DNA of 64,000 bases from Onthophagus taurus (lineage: Eukaryota; Arthropoda; Insecta; Coleoptera; Scarabaeidae), in NCBI RefSeq assembly GCF_036711975.1, contig NC_091970.1, positions 1,061,501 to 1,125,500 of the forward strand, in the 5' to 3' direction. Shown here piece after piece: positions 24,859-45,056 of this stretch (within the stretch, counting starts at the first letter, position 1; each line of letters begins with the position of its first letter). The notes under the pieces were generated by a model. That model was not told the DNA's origin. It did no database searches and saw only the letters and a program-made list of their open reading frames with translations. The translations under genes were made by a program, and so were the position numbers.

Positions 24859-26232
24859 TTAATCAGCCCTAGTCTTCTTAACGCCGCCTTGCCCATCATC
24901 ATTCGGTCTTTTCACCGCTTTATTCGCCGTTTCTTGCAACCACCTAACTTGCGTGGCGGGGCCATAACCTTTCTCGTTCCTCGCGGCAATTCGAAAAATA
25001 ATCGCCGATTTCGTCGTTGTATCAACATGAGCCGTCGATAACGACGAAAGGGGCACAACACACGAATTACTCGGCCCCGCGTAAACTCGTACAAAAGCCA
25101 TTGAAGCGGGAGTTACATTTTCTTTCGAATTTCTCACTGCCAAATAAACCGAGTACTCCGTAATCAACCCCTTCGGTGGTTCCCAAGAAATATGAGCCCC
25201 ATCGGCACTTTTAGCAATTTTAATCGCCGATGGAGCGCTTGGAAATCCGGGGACGCAAGTTTTAAACGCGGAAACTTCGCTCCAATTGCTTCGTCCGACC
25301 GAGTTAATCGCGGCGACGCGGAATTTGTATGCGGTTCCCGGTTCTAAAGCGATTCGGGGGAATCCCGTTGTGTCGGGGAGTTGATCTTCGGTGAAATCGG
25401 TTGAATCGTCTAAATAAAAATATTCTTGAACGTTAAAACTCGTCCCTTTAATAAACCCTACGGTGTGCCAAATTTCTTTGGGATCTTTCTGCTCCATTTC
25501 TTGTTTTATTTCAGTTTCTTTCGCGTGATCAATTGCGGCCGTTGCTAAAGCTGAGAGAGCATTTTCAACGTCATTTCGCGATTCTTCCTTTTCTTCTTCT
25601 TCCTGTTGATTCTCTTCTTGAGGCGGTAACGACCGAATATTTTCATTATTCATTTGAATTTGCGCAACATCGTCTAAAGGCGGTAAATCTTCCTCTTCAG
25701 GTTCTTTTTTAACCTCATCATTTAGTTCATTTGGTTCATTCTCACCTTTCTCTTCTTGGGGAGTGTATTCTTGTTGTTCCATTTCATCTTGTAATTGCTC
25801 CAAATCCTCCAAACGTGGTTTTATGTCTAAATTTTCAGTTCCAAGTTCTCCTGGAGTTTCATTTCCTCCATCAATTTGTTGCATTTCTTCTTTTTCAACT
25901 TCATCAACTTCTTTTTCGCCTTCCTCGTTCGTTAAACTATCAACTTGGTCTTCTGATTCATTTTGTGGGGTTATTTCGTTGTTTTCAACCGGTAAAACAA
26001 CACCTTCTTGTTCTAAAGGAGTTTCTTGGTCTTGTTCTTGCTGGTCTACCTCCATATCCATATCACCACTTGGTAAAGCTGGTAAAGGTTCGGTTTCTTC
26101 CAACGGGATTTGGGGCTCCTCTATTTTTTCGTCGCTCATCATTTCTGGCTCAATATCCATCGAGGTTTCCCCCATTAAGGGCTGAGTTGGGGTTTCCTCG
26201 GCGGGGATACTTTGCGCTTCATCCGTTTCCAT
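24859..26232 (-). CDS. HCF-like protein holding only the acidic and C-terminal fibronectin III region
   Basis: Single-exon frame of 457 residues. Residues 1-250 are very acidic (Glu/Gln/Pro), with [14 protein letters not shown] at about 224-237. From [10 protein letters not shown] (about 255) to about 432 it matches the C-terminal fibronectin type III pair of host cell factor, including the hallmark [21 protein letters not shown] bipartite basic tail (KRPNDD..VKKTR) is a likely nuclear localisation signal. In HCF-1 this part self-associates with the N-terminal Kelch region and serves chromatin coregulator assembly. Here the ~360-residue Kelch propeller is absent. An in-frame TAA lies six bases before the ATG with no AG between, so upstream coding exons cannot be spliced in. 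Either a separate short gene or an intronless partial copy; a full-length HCF may exist elsewhere. Confidence 0.85.
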   Translation of the reverse strand: METDEAQSIPAEETPTQPLMGETSMDIEPEMMSDEKIEEPQIPLEETEPLPALPSGDMDMEVDQQEQDQETPLEQEGVVLPVENNEITPQNESEDQVDSLTNEEGEKEVDEVEKEEMQQIDGGNETPGELGTENLDIKPRLEDLEQLQDEMEQQEYTPQEEKGENEPNELNDEVKKEPEEEDLPPLDDVAQIQMNNENIRSLPPQEENQQEEEEKEESRNDVENALSALATAAIDHAKETEIKQEMEQKDPKEIWHTVGFIKGTSFNVQEYFYLDDSTDFTEDQLPDTTGFPRIALEPGTAYKFRVAAINSVGRSNWSEVSAFKTCVPGFPSAPSAIKIAKSADGAHISWEPPKGLITEYSVYLAVRNSKENVTPASMAFVRVYAGPSNSCVVPLSSLSTAHVDTTTKSAIIFRIAARNEKGYGPATQVRWLQETANKAVKRPNDDGQGGVKKTRAD

Positions 26233-26655
26233 TTTTTAGAGGAAATACCTTAATTTTTACCTAGAAAATTAAAAAGCGTCTTTTTATTTTTTGAGGTTAT
26301 GTTGTACGTCAATAAAACATCAAAATAAAGTTTATAACATTACCTGGTTATTTGGAACGATTCGTTTGATTAATAATAAAGCATTATTAATTAATTTAAT
26401 TAATAATAAACACTTATTTTGCGTTATTTTAAGATTTCTCGGTTATTTTTGTATAAAATTGTTTGGAGTCAACGTGCCAACTTCACTTTGTATCACCATC
26501 TAACAGAATTGGCATTTAATAGAATCGCCATCTAACAGAATTGGCATTTAAATGTCAACGTCACAGCAAGGCTTTGCGAGAGGATACGTTCATAAACAAC
26601 AACGTTCATACGGAGTTGGTTTTAATTAATTTTAACCAAAATAAACTGCCATAAA
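26233..26655. promoter_or_regulatory. Divergent promoter between the HCF-like and Canopy genes
   Basis: A minus-strand acceptor (TTTTCTAG near 26262) before the HCF-like ATG suggests a 5'UTR intron. A 32-bp direct duplication starts at about 26492 and 26524 (CCATCTAACAGAATTGGC in both). The second copy has CGCCATCTA, a CTCF-like core on the minus strand at 26526-26534. Short palindromic TTAATTAATTTAATTAATAA lies near 26390. Confidence 0.5.
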
Positions 26656-27403
26656 ATGAATAAGCTAGTTTTAGCATACTTTTTAATAATAATAAATAAC
26701 ATTAACTGTAGAACCGAAGAAGACGAAGGAGTTAAATACGCAAATAGATGTGAAGGTAAGGTTAGGTTCCTCCATTTTGTACCCCCCATTTCTTAACACA
26801 TTTCTTTTTAGTTTGTAAAATCTTAGCTGTAGAATTAGAAAATCGTTTAGAAGAGACGGGGAAATCTCACGATGTGATAGAAACGGGGTACGCCGTCGAC
26901 GACGTCAAACCAAAGAAAAAGAAAGAATACAAAAAATCCGAATTAAGACTGGTGGAATCGTTAGAAGGGATTTGCGAGAAAATCTTAGAGTATAACATAC
27001 ATAAAGAGCGAACTGATAGCACGCGATTCGCGAAAGGAATGAGTCAAACTTTTCAAGCTTTACATGGACTTGTTGATAAAGGGGTTAAAGTGGAGCTTGG
27101 GATTCCTTATGAGCTTTGGGATAAACCAAGCGCTGAAATAACCAACATGAAGACCCAAGTTAGTATTATTAACAATTCTTTTACTTAATTAGTTAAATTT
27201 GAATGATTTTTTAGTGTGAAACAATGCTTGAACAAAATGAGGGGGACATAGAAGATTGGTACTTTAATTTGCAAGGGAAAGTGCCCCTAAAACACTATTT
27301 ATGCGCTGACAGAGTCCTTGATGAAGAAGAATCATCATGTTTAAGTGAAAAATTAAAAGGAGATAATGGAAAAAACGTTAAAAAGAATAAATCTGAGCTA
27401 TAA
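26656..27403 (+). CDS. CNPY4: Canopy-family ER chaperone (CNPY3/CNPY4-like)
   Basis: Saposin-like ER lumenal protein of the Canopy family. Vertebrate CNPY3 and CNPY4 assist surface delivery of Toll-like receptors. Exons 26656-26755, 26812-27158 and 27215-27403 have matching phases and give 211 residues. An N-terminal signal peptide (MNKLVLAYFLIIINNINC) is followed by RCEVCKILAVELE, the family stretch RTDSTRFAKGMSQTFQALHG and KGVKVELGIPYELWDKPSAE, then CETMLE and DWYFNLQG..YLC. Conserved Cys pairs are present. The C terminus reads NKSEL, a KDEL-like retrieval signal. The 3' end is convergent with MRPS33, with only 55 bases between stop codons; AATAAA is near 27418. I cannot separate CNPY3 from CNPY4 orthology. 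Confidence 0.92.
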
Positions 27404-27458
27404 TAACCTTTTTTAATCAATAAATTTACAAAGAACTACTTAATTTGTTTATTTATTT

Positions 27459-27809
27459 TTAAGGAAACGGTTTCTTTTCGCTTTTATATTTCCTTTCTGG
27501 TTTTGCTTTGCCTCGCAACATCCTCATTCGATCCATTTCCTCTTTAAAATCGGCGTGCTCATCGCGATATAACCCATAATGTCGCAATAACATCATCAAT
27601 TTCCCCGTTTCGATGTGCCGGGGGTAATAAGCGTGAATTTCTTTCCTTTGATTCACAGGTTCTTCGCTAAATAATTTTACCACCTTCATCGACTTCGCAT
27701 TCGTCGGCCTAGCGACTTCCCCAAATATTCTATTACTTAATCTCGTCATTCTACGCGAATATTCCGTGGTTTGTTTAACCAAATCCGCGTAACGAGCGTA
27801 TTTACTCAT
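27459..27809 (-). CDS. MRPS33: Mitochondrial small ribosomal subunit protein mS33
   Basis: Single-exon gene of 116 residues, close to the usual length for the family. The block RIFGEVARPTNAKSMKVVKL is the hallmark of mS33, followed by the family-typical HYGLYRDEHADF and a basic tail (RGKAKPERKYKSEKK). It is a component of the mitoribosome small subunit. The basic, Tyr-rich N terminus (MSKYARYADLVKQ) can serve import. The gene is head to head with the SKICH gene and tail to tail with the Canopy gene. Confidence 0.95.
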   Translation of the reverse strand: MSKYARYADLVKQTTEYSRRMTRLSNRIFGEVARPTNAKSMKVVKLFSEEPVNQRKEIHAYYPRHIETGKLMMLLRHYGLYRDEHADFKEEMDRMRMLRGKAKPERKYKSEKKPFP

Positions 27810-28113
27810 TTTTGTTGATTTTTGTTGCGAGAGGAAAAGTTAGGTTATGTGTCAAAAAAGTGAGGTTAAAAAAAATTGTTTTTTTGATTAAAATTAAATG
27901 AAAAAATCTTAATAAATGAATTAATTAATTAAAAAAAAAAGATGATTTTATAAATAAATAATCAATATTTATTTAAAAATAATTTTAAATTTTGCCCCAC
28001 CAGTGTAGCCAACAATTAAAAAAAAATCTGTCATCTGTCAGTTTAGACATAAATTTATCCAAAAATAGACATTATGTTTAGCTAAAAATATTGAACAAAA
28101 GAAAGGGCCCCAA
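27810..28113. promoter_or_regulatory. Divergent promoter between MRPS33 and the SKICH gene
   Basis: 304 AT-rich bases between two outward-pointing starts, including GTTAGGTTATGTG and GTGAGGTTA near 27838-27866. No TATA box is obvious. Confidence 0.45.
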
Positions 28114-28873
28114 ATGGATCAAAAAGGGCTAGAAGAGTTCCTCTCAATAAAACAATATGTAAGTAAGCCATAAAATAAAATAACCCAAAAAAAAATTAAA
28201 TTTATATCATTTAGGTACATTTTAAAGACGTTGAAGTAGAATACATACAGGGTAAACCCTTTAAGTGTTGTTATAGCCTGATGGGGTACACGAGTCAAGA
28301 AGGTGATCGCATCGCAATATACAAAGTAGGTTGGAACAGTGTTAAACAATATTTCGCTTTCGAATGGGTCCCAATAAACAACAATAAAGAAAATTCAGTT
28401 TGTTTCAACAGTAAGTTACAAATAAATCTTTTACCCCCACTTAATTTTAATCCCAAACAATTCTAGAATATTCATTACCCAAAAACACAACAGATTTATT
28501 CCAATTATGTTACATCAGCAACCATAACGAAACTTATGGTGTAAGTACGCCGTTTCAATTTGTTAAATCAAAATCGAAATTGTACGATTCGTTAAAATCG
28601 TCGATGTGTGATAGCGCTTATAGCGGGAGCGATTTGGAGAAGGAAATTGGGGAATTAAAGGCGGAGAATCAATTGTTTCGGCATAAAATGAGGGCGGTTA
28701 TGAATATATTGACGAATATGCAAAGTTTGATGCTGCATCAGCAAGCTGAAATCGATGGGTTAAAAGAAAAGGTTGATGAAATGACGATGACGAAGAAAAA
28801 TGATAAAAAAACGAAGCATTTTGATGTTGATTTAGAGGAATTAGATCCTTTACCACCGTTTCCTCTGTATTAA
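28114..28873 (+). CDS. SKICH-domain protein, CALCOCO/TAX1BP1-like, short form
   Basis: Exons 28114-28158, 28215-28410 and 28467-28873 have consistent phases and give 215 residues. The SKICH domain occupies about residues 16-120: VHFKDVEVEYIQG, DRIAIYKVGWNSVKQYFAFEW, a YSLPKNT..LFQLCYIS segment and the signature GVSTPFQF. A coiled coil follows (about 140-190: EKEIGELKAENQLFRHKMRA), then an acidic-proline tail (LEELDPLPPFPLY). SKICH plus coiled coil is the architecture of NDP52, TAX1BP1 and CALCOCO1, which act as autophagy adaptors or coactivators. Those are several hundred residues long with C-terminal zinc fingers, which are absent here. No canonical LC3-binding motif is visible in the tail. 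AATAAA lies near 28897. Confidence 0.88.
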
Positions 28874-29279
28874 AAGGACGCGAAAGGGATTTGTGCAATA
28901 AAATTGATTTGATTAAAGGTAAAGAAAAGTAAAACGCTTTCTTTAGAGTTTAGGTTTTATTGAAATAAATTATTTTTGATTAGATGAGTTTTATTTTGTT
29001 GTGGGGTTAAAAAGACTTTTGTCTTAAGCAGAGAAAATGGATCAAATAAGGAAATCATGCTATATAACCTCAAATTTTTGAATATTTTGAGGTTGATAAT
29101 GATCAGAAGATCAATATTATATCCTACATACTAAGTTATTGTAAATTTAACACCTACCTTTCTTCCTATTGACTGCATGGATTACTTTACCTCCTATTAT
29201 TTAATCACTTCCATGTAACTTAGCAGAACTGGGAGATAAATAAAAGTCCGCTTCTTTCCTAAATAAAACGAAATTTTAC
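28874..29279. other. Downstream flank of the SKICH gene
   Basis: 3' untranslated region and AT-rich spacer. Nothing further recognised before the repeat array. Confidence 0.4.
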
Positions 29280-31855
29280 TAATTTAAAATAACCTTTAAA
29301 GTGTCAAGTTTGACGTATTTGTCAACTTCATCTTTTAAAATGAGTCCAAACTCGATATATTTAACTTTAGTATTAATGGAAATACAATCACTTCCGGTTT
29401 AAAACGTCAACTTCATTAAAAAAAACCTTTAAAATTAATCCAAAAATGACGCAATTATCTCAAAAAAGTTAGAATAAAAATCATTAAACCCGAAATTAGC
29501 AACAATGAAGATAGCAATTTAATTTTTAAATATTAATACCAACCTTAATTTTTTATTATATTTTCGTTTTTGTGACAAATATTAATTAAACGTGTCATTT
29601 TTGGACTCATTTTAAATGAGTCAATAAGTCATAGTTAACAATGATGTCAAAATTGACGTTGACATTCTTAACCAGAGTTAGTTATCATATAATATAATAG
29701 AGAAATGGATAACTTCATGATGTATTCTTTAAAAAAAAAACTTTTAAAATTACTCCAAACTTGATGCATTTATCTCAAAAAAATAAGTTCGAACATTCAA
29801 CTTTTAATTTTGAGGTATTTGTCAACTTCATATATAGCAATAATAAGATAGCAATTTAATTTTTAAATATTAATACCAACCTTAATTTTTTATTATATTT
29901 TCGATTTTTCACGACGATTACAAATATGTCAAAATTGACGTTGACATGGATAACTTCATGATGTATTCTTTAAAAAAAAAACTTTTAAAATGAGTCCAAA
30001 CACGATGCACTTATTTCAAAAAAGAATAGAAAACATTAAACCCGAAGTTAGCAACAATGAAGTAGCAATTTAATTTTTAAATATTAATACCAACCTTAAT
30101 TTCTGATTTTTTTTATTATATTTTTGTGTGACATTGACAGTTCCAATCGGAAGTGGCGTATATCTTGAGAAATATTGGAATTAATCATGTTTAGGCTCAT
30201 TTCAAAGGATTTTTAATGAAGATTACAAATATGTCAAAATTGAGGTTGACATTTTAAACCTGAGGTTAGTTATCATATAACAGACAAATGGATAATTTCA
30301 TGATGTATTCATAATTAAAAAGCTTTTAAAATGAATCCAAACATGACGCACTTATCTCAAAAAAACAAAAAGGTAGAAAAAAATCATTAAACCCGAAGTT
30401 AGCAACAATGAAGATAGCAATTTAATTTTTAAATTTTAATACCAACCTTAATTTTATTATTTTTTTTTGTTATATTATTGTGTCAAATATTAAGACATTT
30501 TATAAAAATTAAGAATATCTCAAAATGACATTGACATTTTAATGCGAAAGCTTATATCTTGACTAATATTGGAATTAAACGTATCATTTTTGCACTCATT
30601 TTAAAGGATTTTCTCGAATATGTCAAAATTGACGTTGACATTTTTAACCGGAAATTGACCATAACTTCATTAATATTGAAGATAAATATGTCGTGTTTGT
30701 ACTCATTTTAAAGGATTTTTAATGAAGATTACAAATATGTCAAAATTGAGGTTGACATTTCAAACCTGAAGTTAGTTATCATATAATAGATAAATGGATA
30801 ACTTCATGGTGTTCTTTCATGATGTATTCTTTATTAAAAAACCTTTAAAATGAATCCAAACATGATGCATTTCTCTCAAAAAACAAGAAAAAAGAATAAA
30901 AAAAAACGTTAAACCCGAAGTTAGCAACAATGAAGATAGTTAGAATTTAATTTTTAAATATTAGTGCCAACCTTAATTTTTTTTATTTTTTTTTTTATTA
31001 AATTTCCGTTTTTGTGACAAATATTAAGACATTCTATAAAAATTAAGAATATGTCAAAATGACATTGACATTTCAAACCGGAAGTTGCTTATATCTCGAG
31101 TAATATTGGAATTAAACGTATCATGTTTGGGCTCAATTTAAAGGATTTTTCACGACGATTACAAATATGTCAAAATTGACATTCTTAACCGAAAGATCAT
31201 AACTTCATTAATATTGAAGATAAATATGCCGTGTTTGTACTCATTTTAAAGGATTTTTAATGAAGATTACAAATATGTCAAAATTGAGGTTGACATTTTA
31301 AACCTGAGGTTAGTTATCATATAATAGACAAATGGATAACTTCATGGTGTTCTTTCATGATGTATTCTTTATTAAAAAACCTTTAAAATGAGTCCAAATA
31401 TGATGCATTTATCTCAAAAAACATTAAACACGAAGTTAGCAACAATGACGATACCAATTTAATTTTTAAATGGTAATACAAACCTTAATTTTTGATTTTT
31501 TTTTATTATATTTTTGTTTTTGTGACAAATATTAAGACATTTTATAAAAATTAAGAATATGTCAAAATGACATTGACATTTCAAACCGGAAGTTGCTAAT
31601 ATCTCGAGTAATATTGGAATTAAACGTATCATGTTAGGACTAATTTTAAAGGATTTTTCACGACGATTACAAATATGTCAAAATTGACGTTGACATTCTT
31701 AACCGGAAGTTGACCATAACTTCGTTAATATTAAAGATAAATATGTCGTGTTTGTACTCATTTTAAAGGATTTTTAATGAAGATTACAAATATGTCAAAA
31801 TTGAGGTTGACATTTTAAACCTGATGTTAGTTATCATATAATAGAAGTTTTCTAA
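29280..31855 (-). repeat. ~117-bp monomer family array, inverted relative to the zinc-finger intron copy
   Basis: The units read as the reverse complement of the 3240-4790 array: ACTCATTTTAAAGGATTTTT, TGACATTTTAAACCTGA and GTTAGTTATCATATAATAGA. Better-preserved blocks repeat every ~538 bp (about 30811 and 31349); the left part is more degraded. Lies in the convergent spacer between the SKICH and U2AF50 genes. Confidence 0.82.
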
Positions 31856-31899
31856 CTGAAGTTAATAGTGTTCGTATCGATTTTGAAGTTACATGATGA

Positions 31900-32670
31900 T
31901 TCTTGAATTTTTCCCAAGTTTCTTAATATTTCTTTTGTTAAAAAACTGTAAACTTGTAACACTTCGTCCTTAATTTAATTTTACAACTTTTTAAACTTTA
32001 ATTTTGCAAATTAGTAACTTTTTTAACAAAACAAAAAGAAATATTGAGAAACTTGTTTGTAAAACGGATAAGGCGAGAGATGTTAATCTATACTCTACAA
32101 GGCTCTGAAGATGGCCAAAGGCTTAAATTCTATATAAAATAAAAATCAGTTTAAAAGTACAAAATCAAACTCTAGATTATTTACTCATCATTCAGGCAAT
32201 TAGTAATGGCAATTATAGCGTGAAGTTTTCTTTTGTAATGTTAATTATAGCGTGAAGGAATGTTCGGTAAGGTTAGTTTTGTTTACAAACATTAATTATA
32301 CCATGAAGTTTTCTTTGGCAATTAGTAATGTCAATTATAGCGTGAAGGAATGTGAGGTAAGGTTAGTTTTGTTTACAAACATTAATTATACCATGAAGTT
32401 TTTTTTGGCAATTAGTAATGGCAATTATAGCGTGAAGTTTTCTTTTGTAATGTCAATTATAGCGTGAAGGAATGTTAGGTAAGGTCAGTTTTGTTTACAA
32501 ACATTAATTATACCTTGAAGTTTTTTATGATACAACTTACAGAAACACCCTGTATAATCTTGTGATAGTTGCCATCAGTATTCTGTGATAAAAATAGACA
32601 GGCACCAAACAATTTTCAATAGTTTGAGTCTGTCTATTCTGAGAAGTCATATTATTTTTTTTTCAACATT
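31900..32670 (-). repeat. Inverted copy of the array flank, split by a ~550-bp insertion
   Basis: 31940-32075 is the inverse of about 3000-3140 (for example CAAATTAGTAACTTTTTTAA). 32625-32670 is the inverse of the adjoining 2905-2985 (TCTATTCTGAGAAGTC). Between them lies unrelated sequence, about 32080-32625, holding a minisatellite and the dispersed TACAGGG element. This is read as insertion of one repeat into another. Confidence 0.6.
32185..32525 (+). repeat. Minisatellite of AATTATAGCGTGAAG units
   Basis: The motif AATTATAGCGTGAAG recurs about every 30-40 bases. A longer block (AAGGTTAGTTTTGTTTACAA then CATTAATTATACC) occurs three times, at about 32270, 32360 and 32482. A short open frame here only reflects the repeat. 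Confidence 0.7.
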
Positions 32671-32720
32671 GTTCATTTGTCACTTAGTCAAGTGATGCAT
32701 AACGCGGTCCAAATCATCTT
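32525..32720 (-). repeat. Dispersed TACAGGGTGTTTCT element, inverted copy 2
   Basis: Reads ACTTACAGAAACACCCTGTA, then TATTCTGTGATAAAAATAGACA, and ends near GATGCATAACGCGGTCC. Each piece is the reverse complement of 42734-42845, and the first two also match 20130-20250. Confidence 0.6.
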
Positions 32721-32729
32721 CTTCCATCA

Positions 32730-33060
32730 ACATCTAATCTTCAATAAGTACTGTTGGTCTTCTATAATGCTGATTTGCTCCTCCACTGGTAGTATTTTGT
32801 CTTCTACGAGCAGTATCCAGCATATTGCTGGTGGTAAGTAGTCTTCTGGCAGTGATGTCTAGACTTCTGTAAACGGTGTTAGTTTTCTATAAGCAAGGTG
32901 GAGTCTTCCATTGGTAATATAGCGCCATCTGGCAGAAGTATCTTGCATTTGACAAGCAGTAAATGATTTCCCAGCAATGTTTAGTTTTCTTTCAGCAATA
33001 TTTATTCTGCTGCCAATAAAGTCTGGTCTTCCATTAACTGCAATTTGAATGTAATCTCTA
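32730..33060. repeat. Degenerate ~27-base minisatellite
   Basis: Loose units such as AGTCTTCT(A/G)TAAGCAGT recur (TCTTCTATAATGCTGATT, TCTTCTACGAGCAGTATC, AGTCTTCTGGCAGTGATG, AGTTTTCTATAAGCAAGG). A CTCF-like core on the minus strand (GCGCCATCTGGC) sits at 32922-32933. Units are too diverged to count exactly. Confidence 0.45.
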
Positions 33061-34487
33061 GTCTTTTTCTCACTTTCTACTAATATCTAATGTTCTGTTA
33101 GCTGTACCTGATTATTTACCAACAGCATTTCAGCGCACAATCTAAGGAGAGTACCTCCAGGAATCTTAATTATTTTCTTGCTGAAGGACTTTTTATTTTT
33201 AACATAGCTAAGTGCAAGGAAAATGTTTTCCTTTTTTGTTCTGAGTACCAGGTTTATAGTCTTAGAGTGTTTCTGAGCTGCTGCATAATTATCGAATCGT
33301 TTTTTCTTGTCTTTCAGTTTCTTTTTACATTTATCCATTCATTTTGTGGCGCTGACATCGATTTGCGTTGTTTGTACTCTTCACAGTATTTTTCAAACTG
33401 TAGAAAATATTGCTTTAACTTTATTTGGGTTGCTTCTAGAATAAACGATAACTTACAGAGCCTCTTCCAGTTGCACAAGAACATAGAAAAATTCTATTTT
33501 CATTTCACACTCCCCGTTTTGCTTAAATTTGTCAAGGTAGTCTCTTTTTCCAGATAACTGCGCGGGGTGTTCCAAGAATTCCATCCTATTAGAGTCATGG
33601 TTGTTGTAAAGCAGAGATCTTCTAACAAAGAGACCTTTTCCCTTCTTACTTGATATCTTCTATGTTTCTGATCACCATCAGATATTTCTGAATCACGTGG
33701 TCCTATTTAATTACCTATCAAGACTCGTTATGAATCTTGTTCCAAACTTATTGGTATTGATTGAACTTGTCTTGTTGTTTTGATTTGTTGTGGCATCTAA
33801 CAATGGAACATGGAGAGACTAAGACCTTTTTGAAGGTCTTATTAATGAGTGATCAGGATTTCGTTCATAAAAAAGAATGTCTTACCTAAAAAGCAAAAAT
33901 GTGTCTGCTATTTTGTTATATTTATAAATTTCTAAGTGGGTCACCATTAACGTAGTTTTGGGATTTCATGGATCTTTATTTTGGGACGGCAAAGGTTAAA
34001 CAATTACATCTCAAAACGTTGTAAAAAATGCTGGCTTTCATCCTTAATAACCATCTTGTTATCACTCTGGTCTATCAAAAAATATAAAACAAACATATTT
34101 AACACCATTTTTATACTTATTGCATAAACTTACCACTATTAATAATAATAATAATTCACTTTCATCACAATCACAAAGAACACCAACATACAAATAATAA
34201 AATTATTCATACCTTTTTTTTAATCATTCCTCAAAACAATTCATGAAGTAGAAGTGCACCTCCTTAAATAAAAAAGCCTTCAATTGGTATGCTATAATTA
34301 ATTTTTAATTATAATTTTATTTCAATTATTTTATTAATTTTAATTAATATGAAGGTAATTCTCTTTTTTTTTTACTCATTACACTCTGAAATACAAAAAA
34401 AATTAAACACAAAACACTTTAACATGTTGTTAAAACTGAAACAAAAAAATAAGACTAATTTAAGAAGTAGTTTAGGAGAAATCGGAC
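33061..34487. other. Spacer with weak coding-like remnants
   Basis: Two short minus-strand frames lie side by side: 33338-33087 (83 codons, Lys-rich) and an upstream stretch at about 33510-33340 that reads QYFLQFEKYCEEYKQRKS in another frame. They could be remains of a mobile-element protein, but no family motif is recognisable. 33560-34487 shows nothing else apart from AT-rich runs and the U2AF50 3' untranslated region on its right. Confidence 0.3.
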
Positions 34488-44759
<10,272 letters not shown>

Positions 44760-45056
44760 TATAATTGTTGTATAATTAATTTAATCACAATTAATAAAAA
44801 TCGTTATAAACACAACGCGTTCGTTCTGTCAATTTAATTATTTTTGACATAAAGATGGCCGGACGCCGACTGAAAAACAAACCGGCAACCGCGTAAAAAT
44901 TAAAATCCCCGCTCGAAAATTTTAAGTTTTTCTTTTTTTGTAATAATAAAAAAAGTTTAAAATTTAAATGTTAATTTATTCCGAAAATGGAAAAAGTACG
45001 ATTGATTTACGATCGAATCCGAAATAATTAAACGACGTTTCGTTAAAAGAAAAGAG
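44760..45056. promoter_or_regulatory. Bidirectional promoter of U2AF50 and IPMK
   Basis: Outward-pointing starts flank a 300-base stretch that contains AAGATGGCCGGACGCCGAC near 44851, a YY1/Pho-like core in a locally GC-rich patch typical of housekeeping promoters. No TATA box stands out. Confidence 0.55.

Noticed and set aside
25731-26264. Two long plus-strand frames antisense to the HCF-like gene (177 and 140 codons)
   Set aside because: They mirror the Glu/Gln-rich coding strand and give Ser-, Phe- or Leu-rich low-complexity sequence with no family signature; they are shadows.
32252-32467. 71-codon plus-strand frame
   Set aside because: Its protein repeats the minisatellite (NYTMKF, NYSVKE) and has no independent coding signal.
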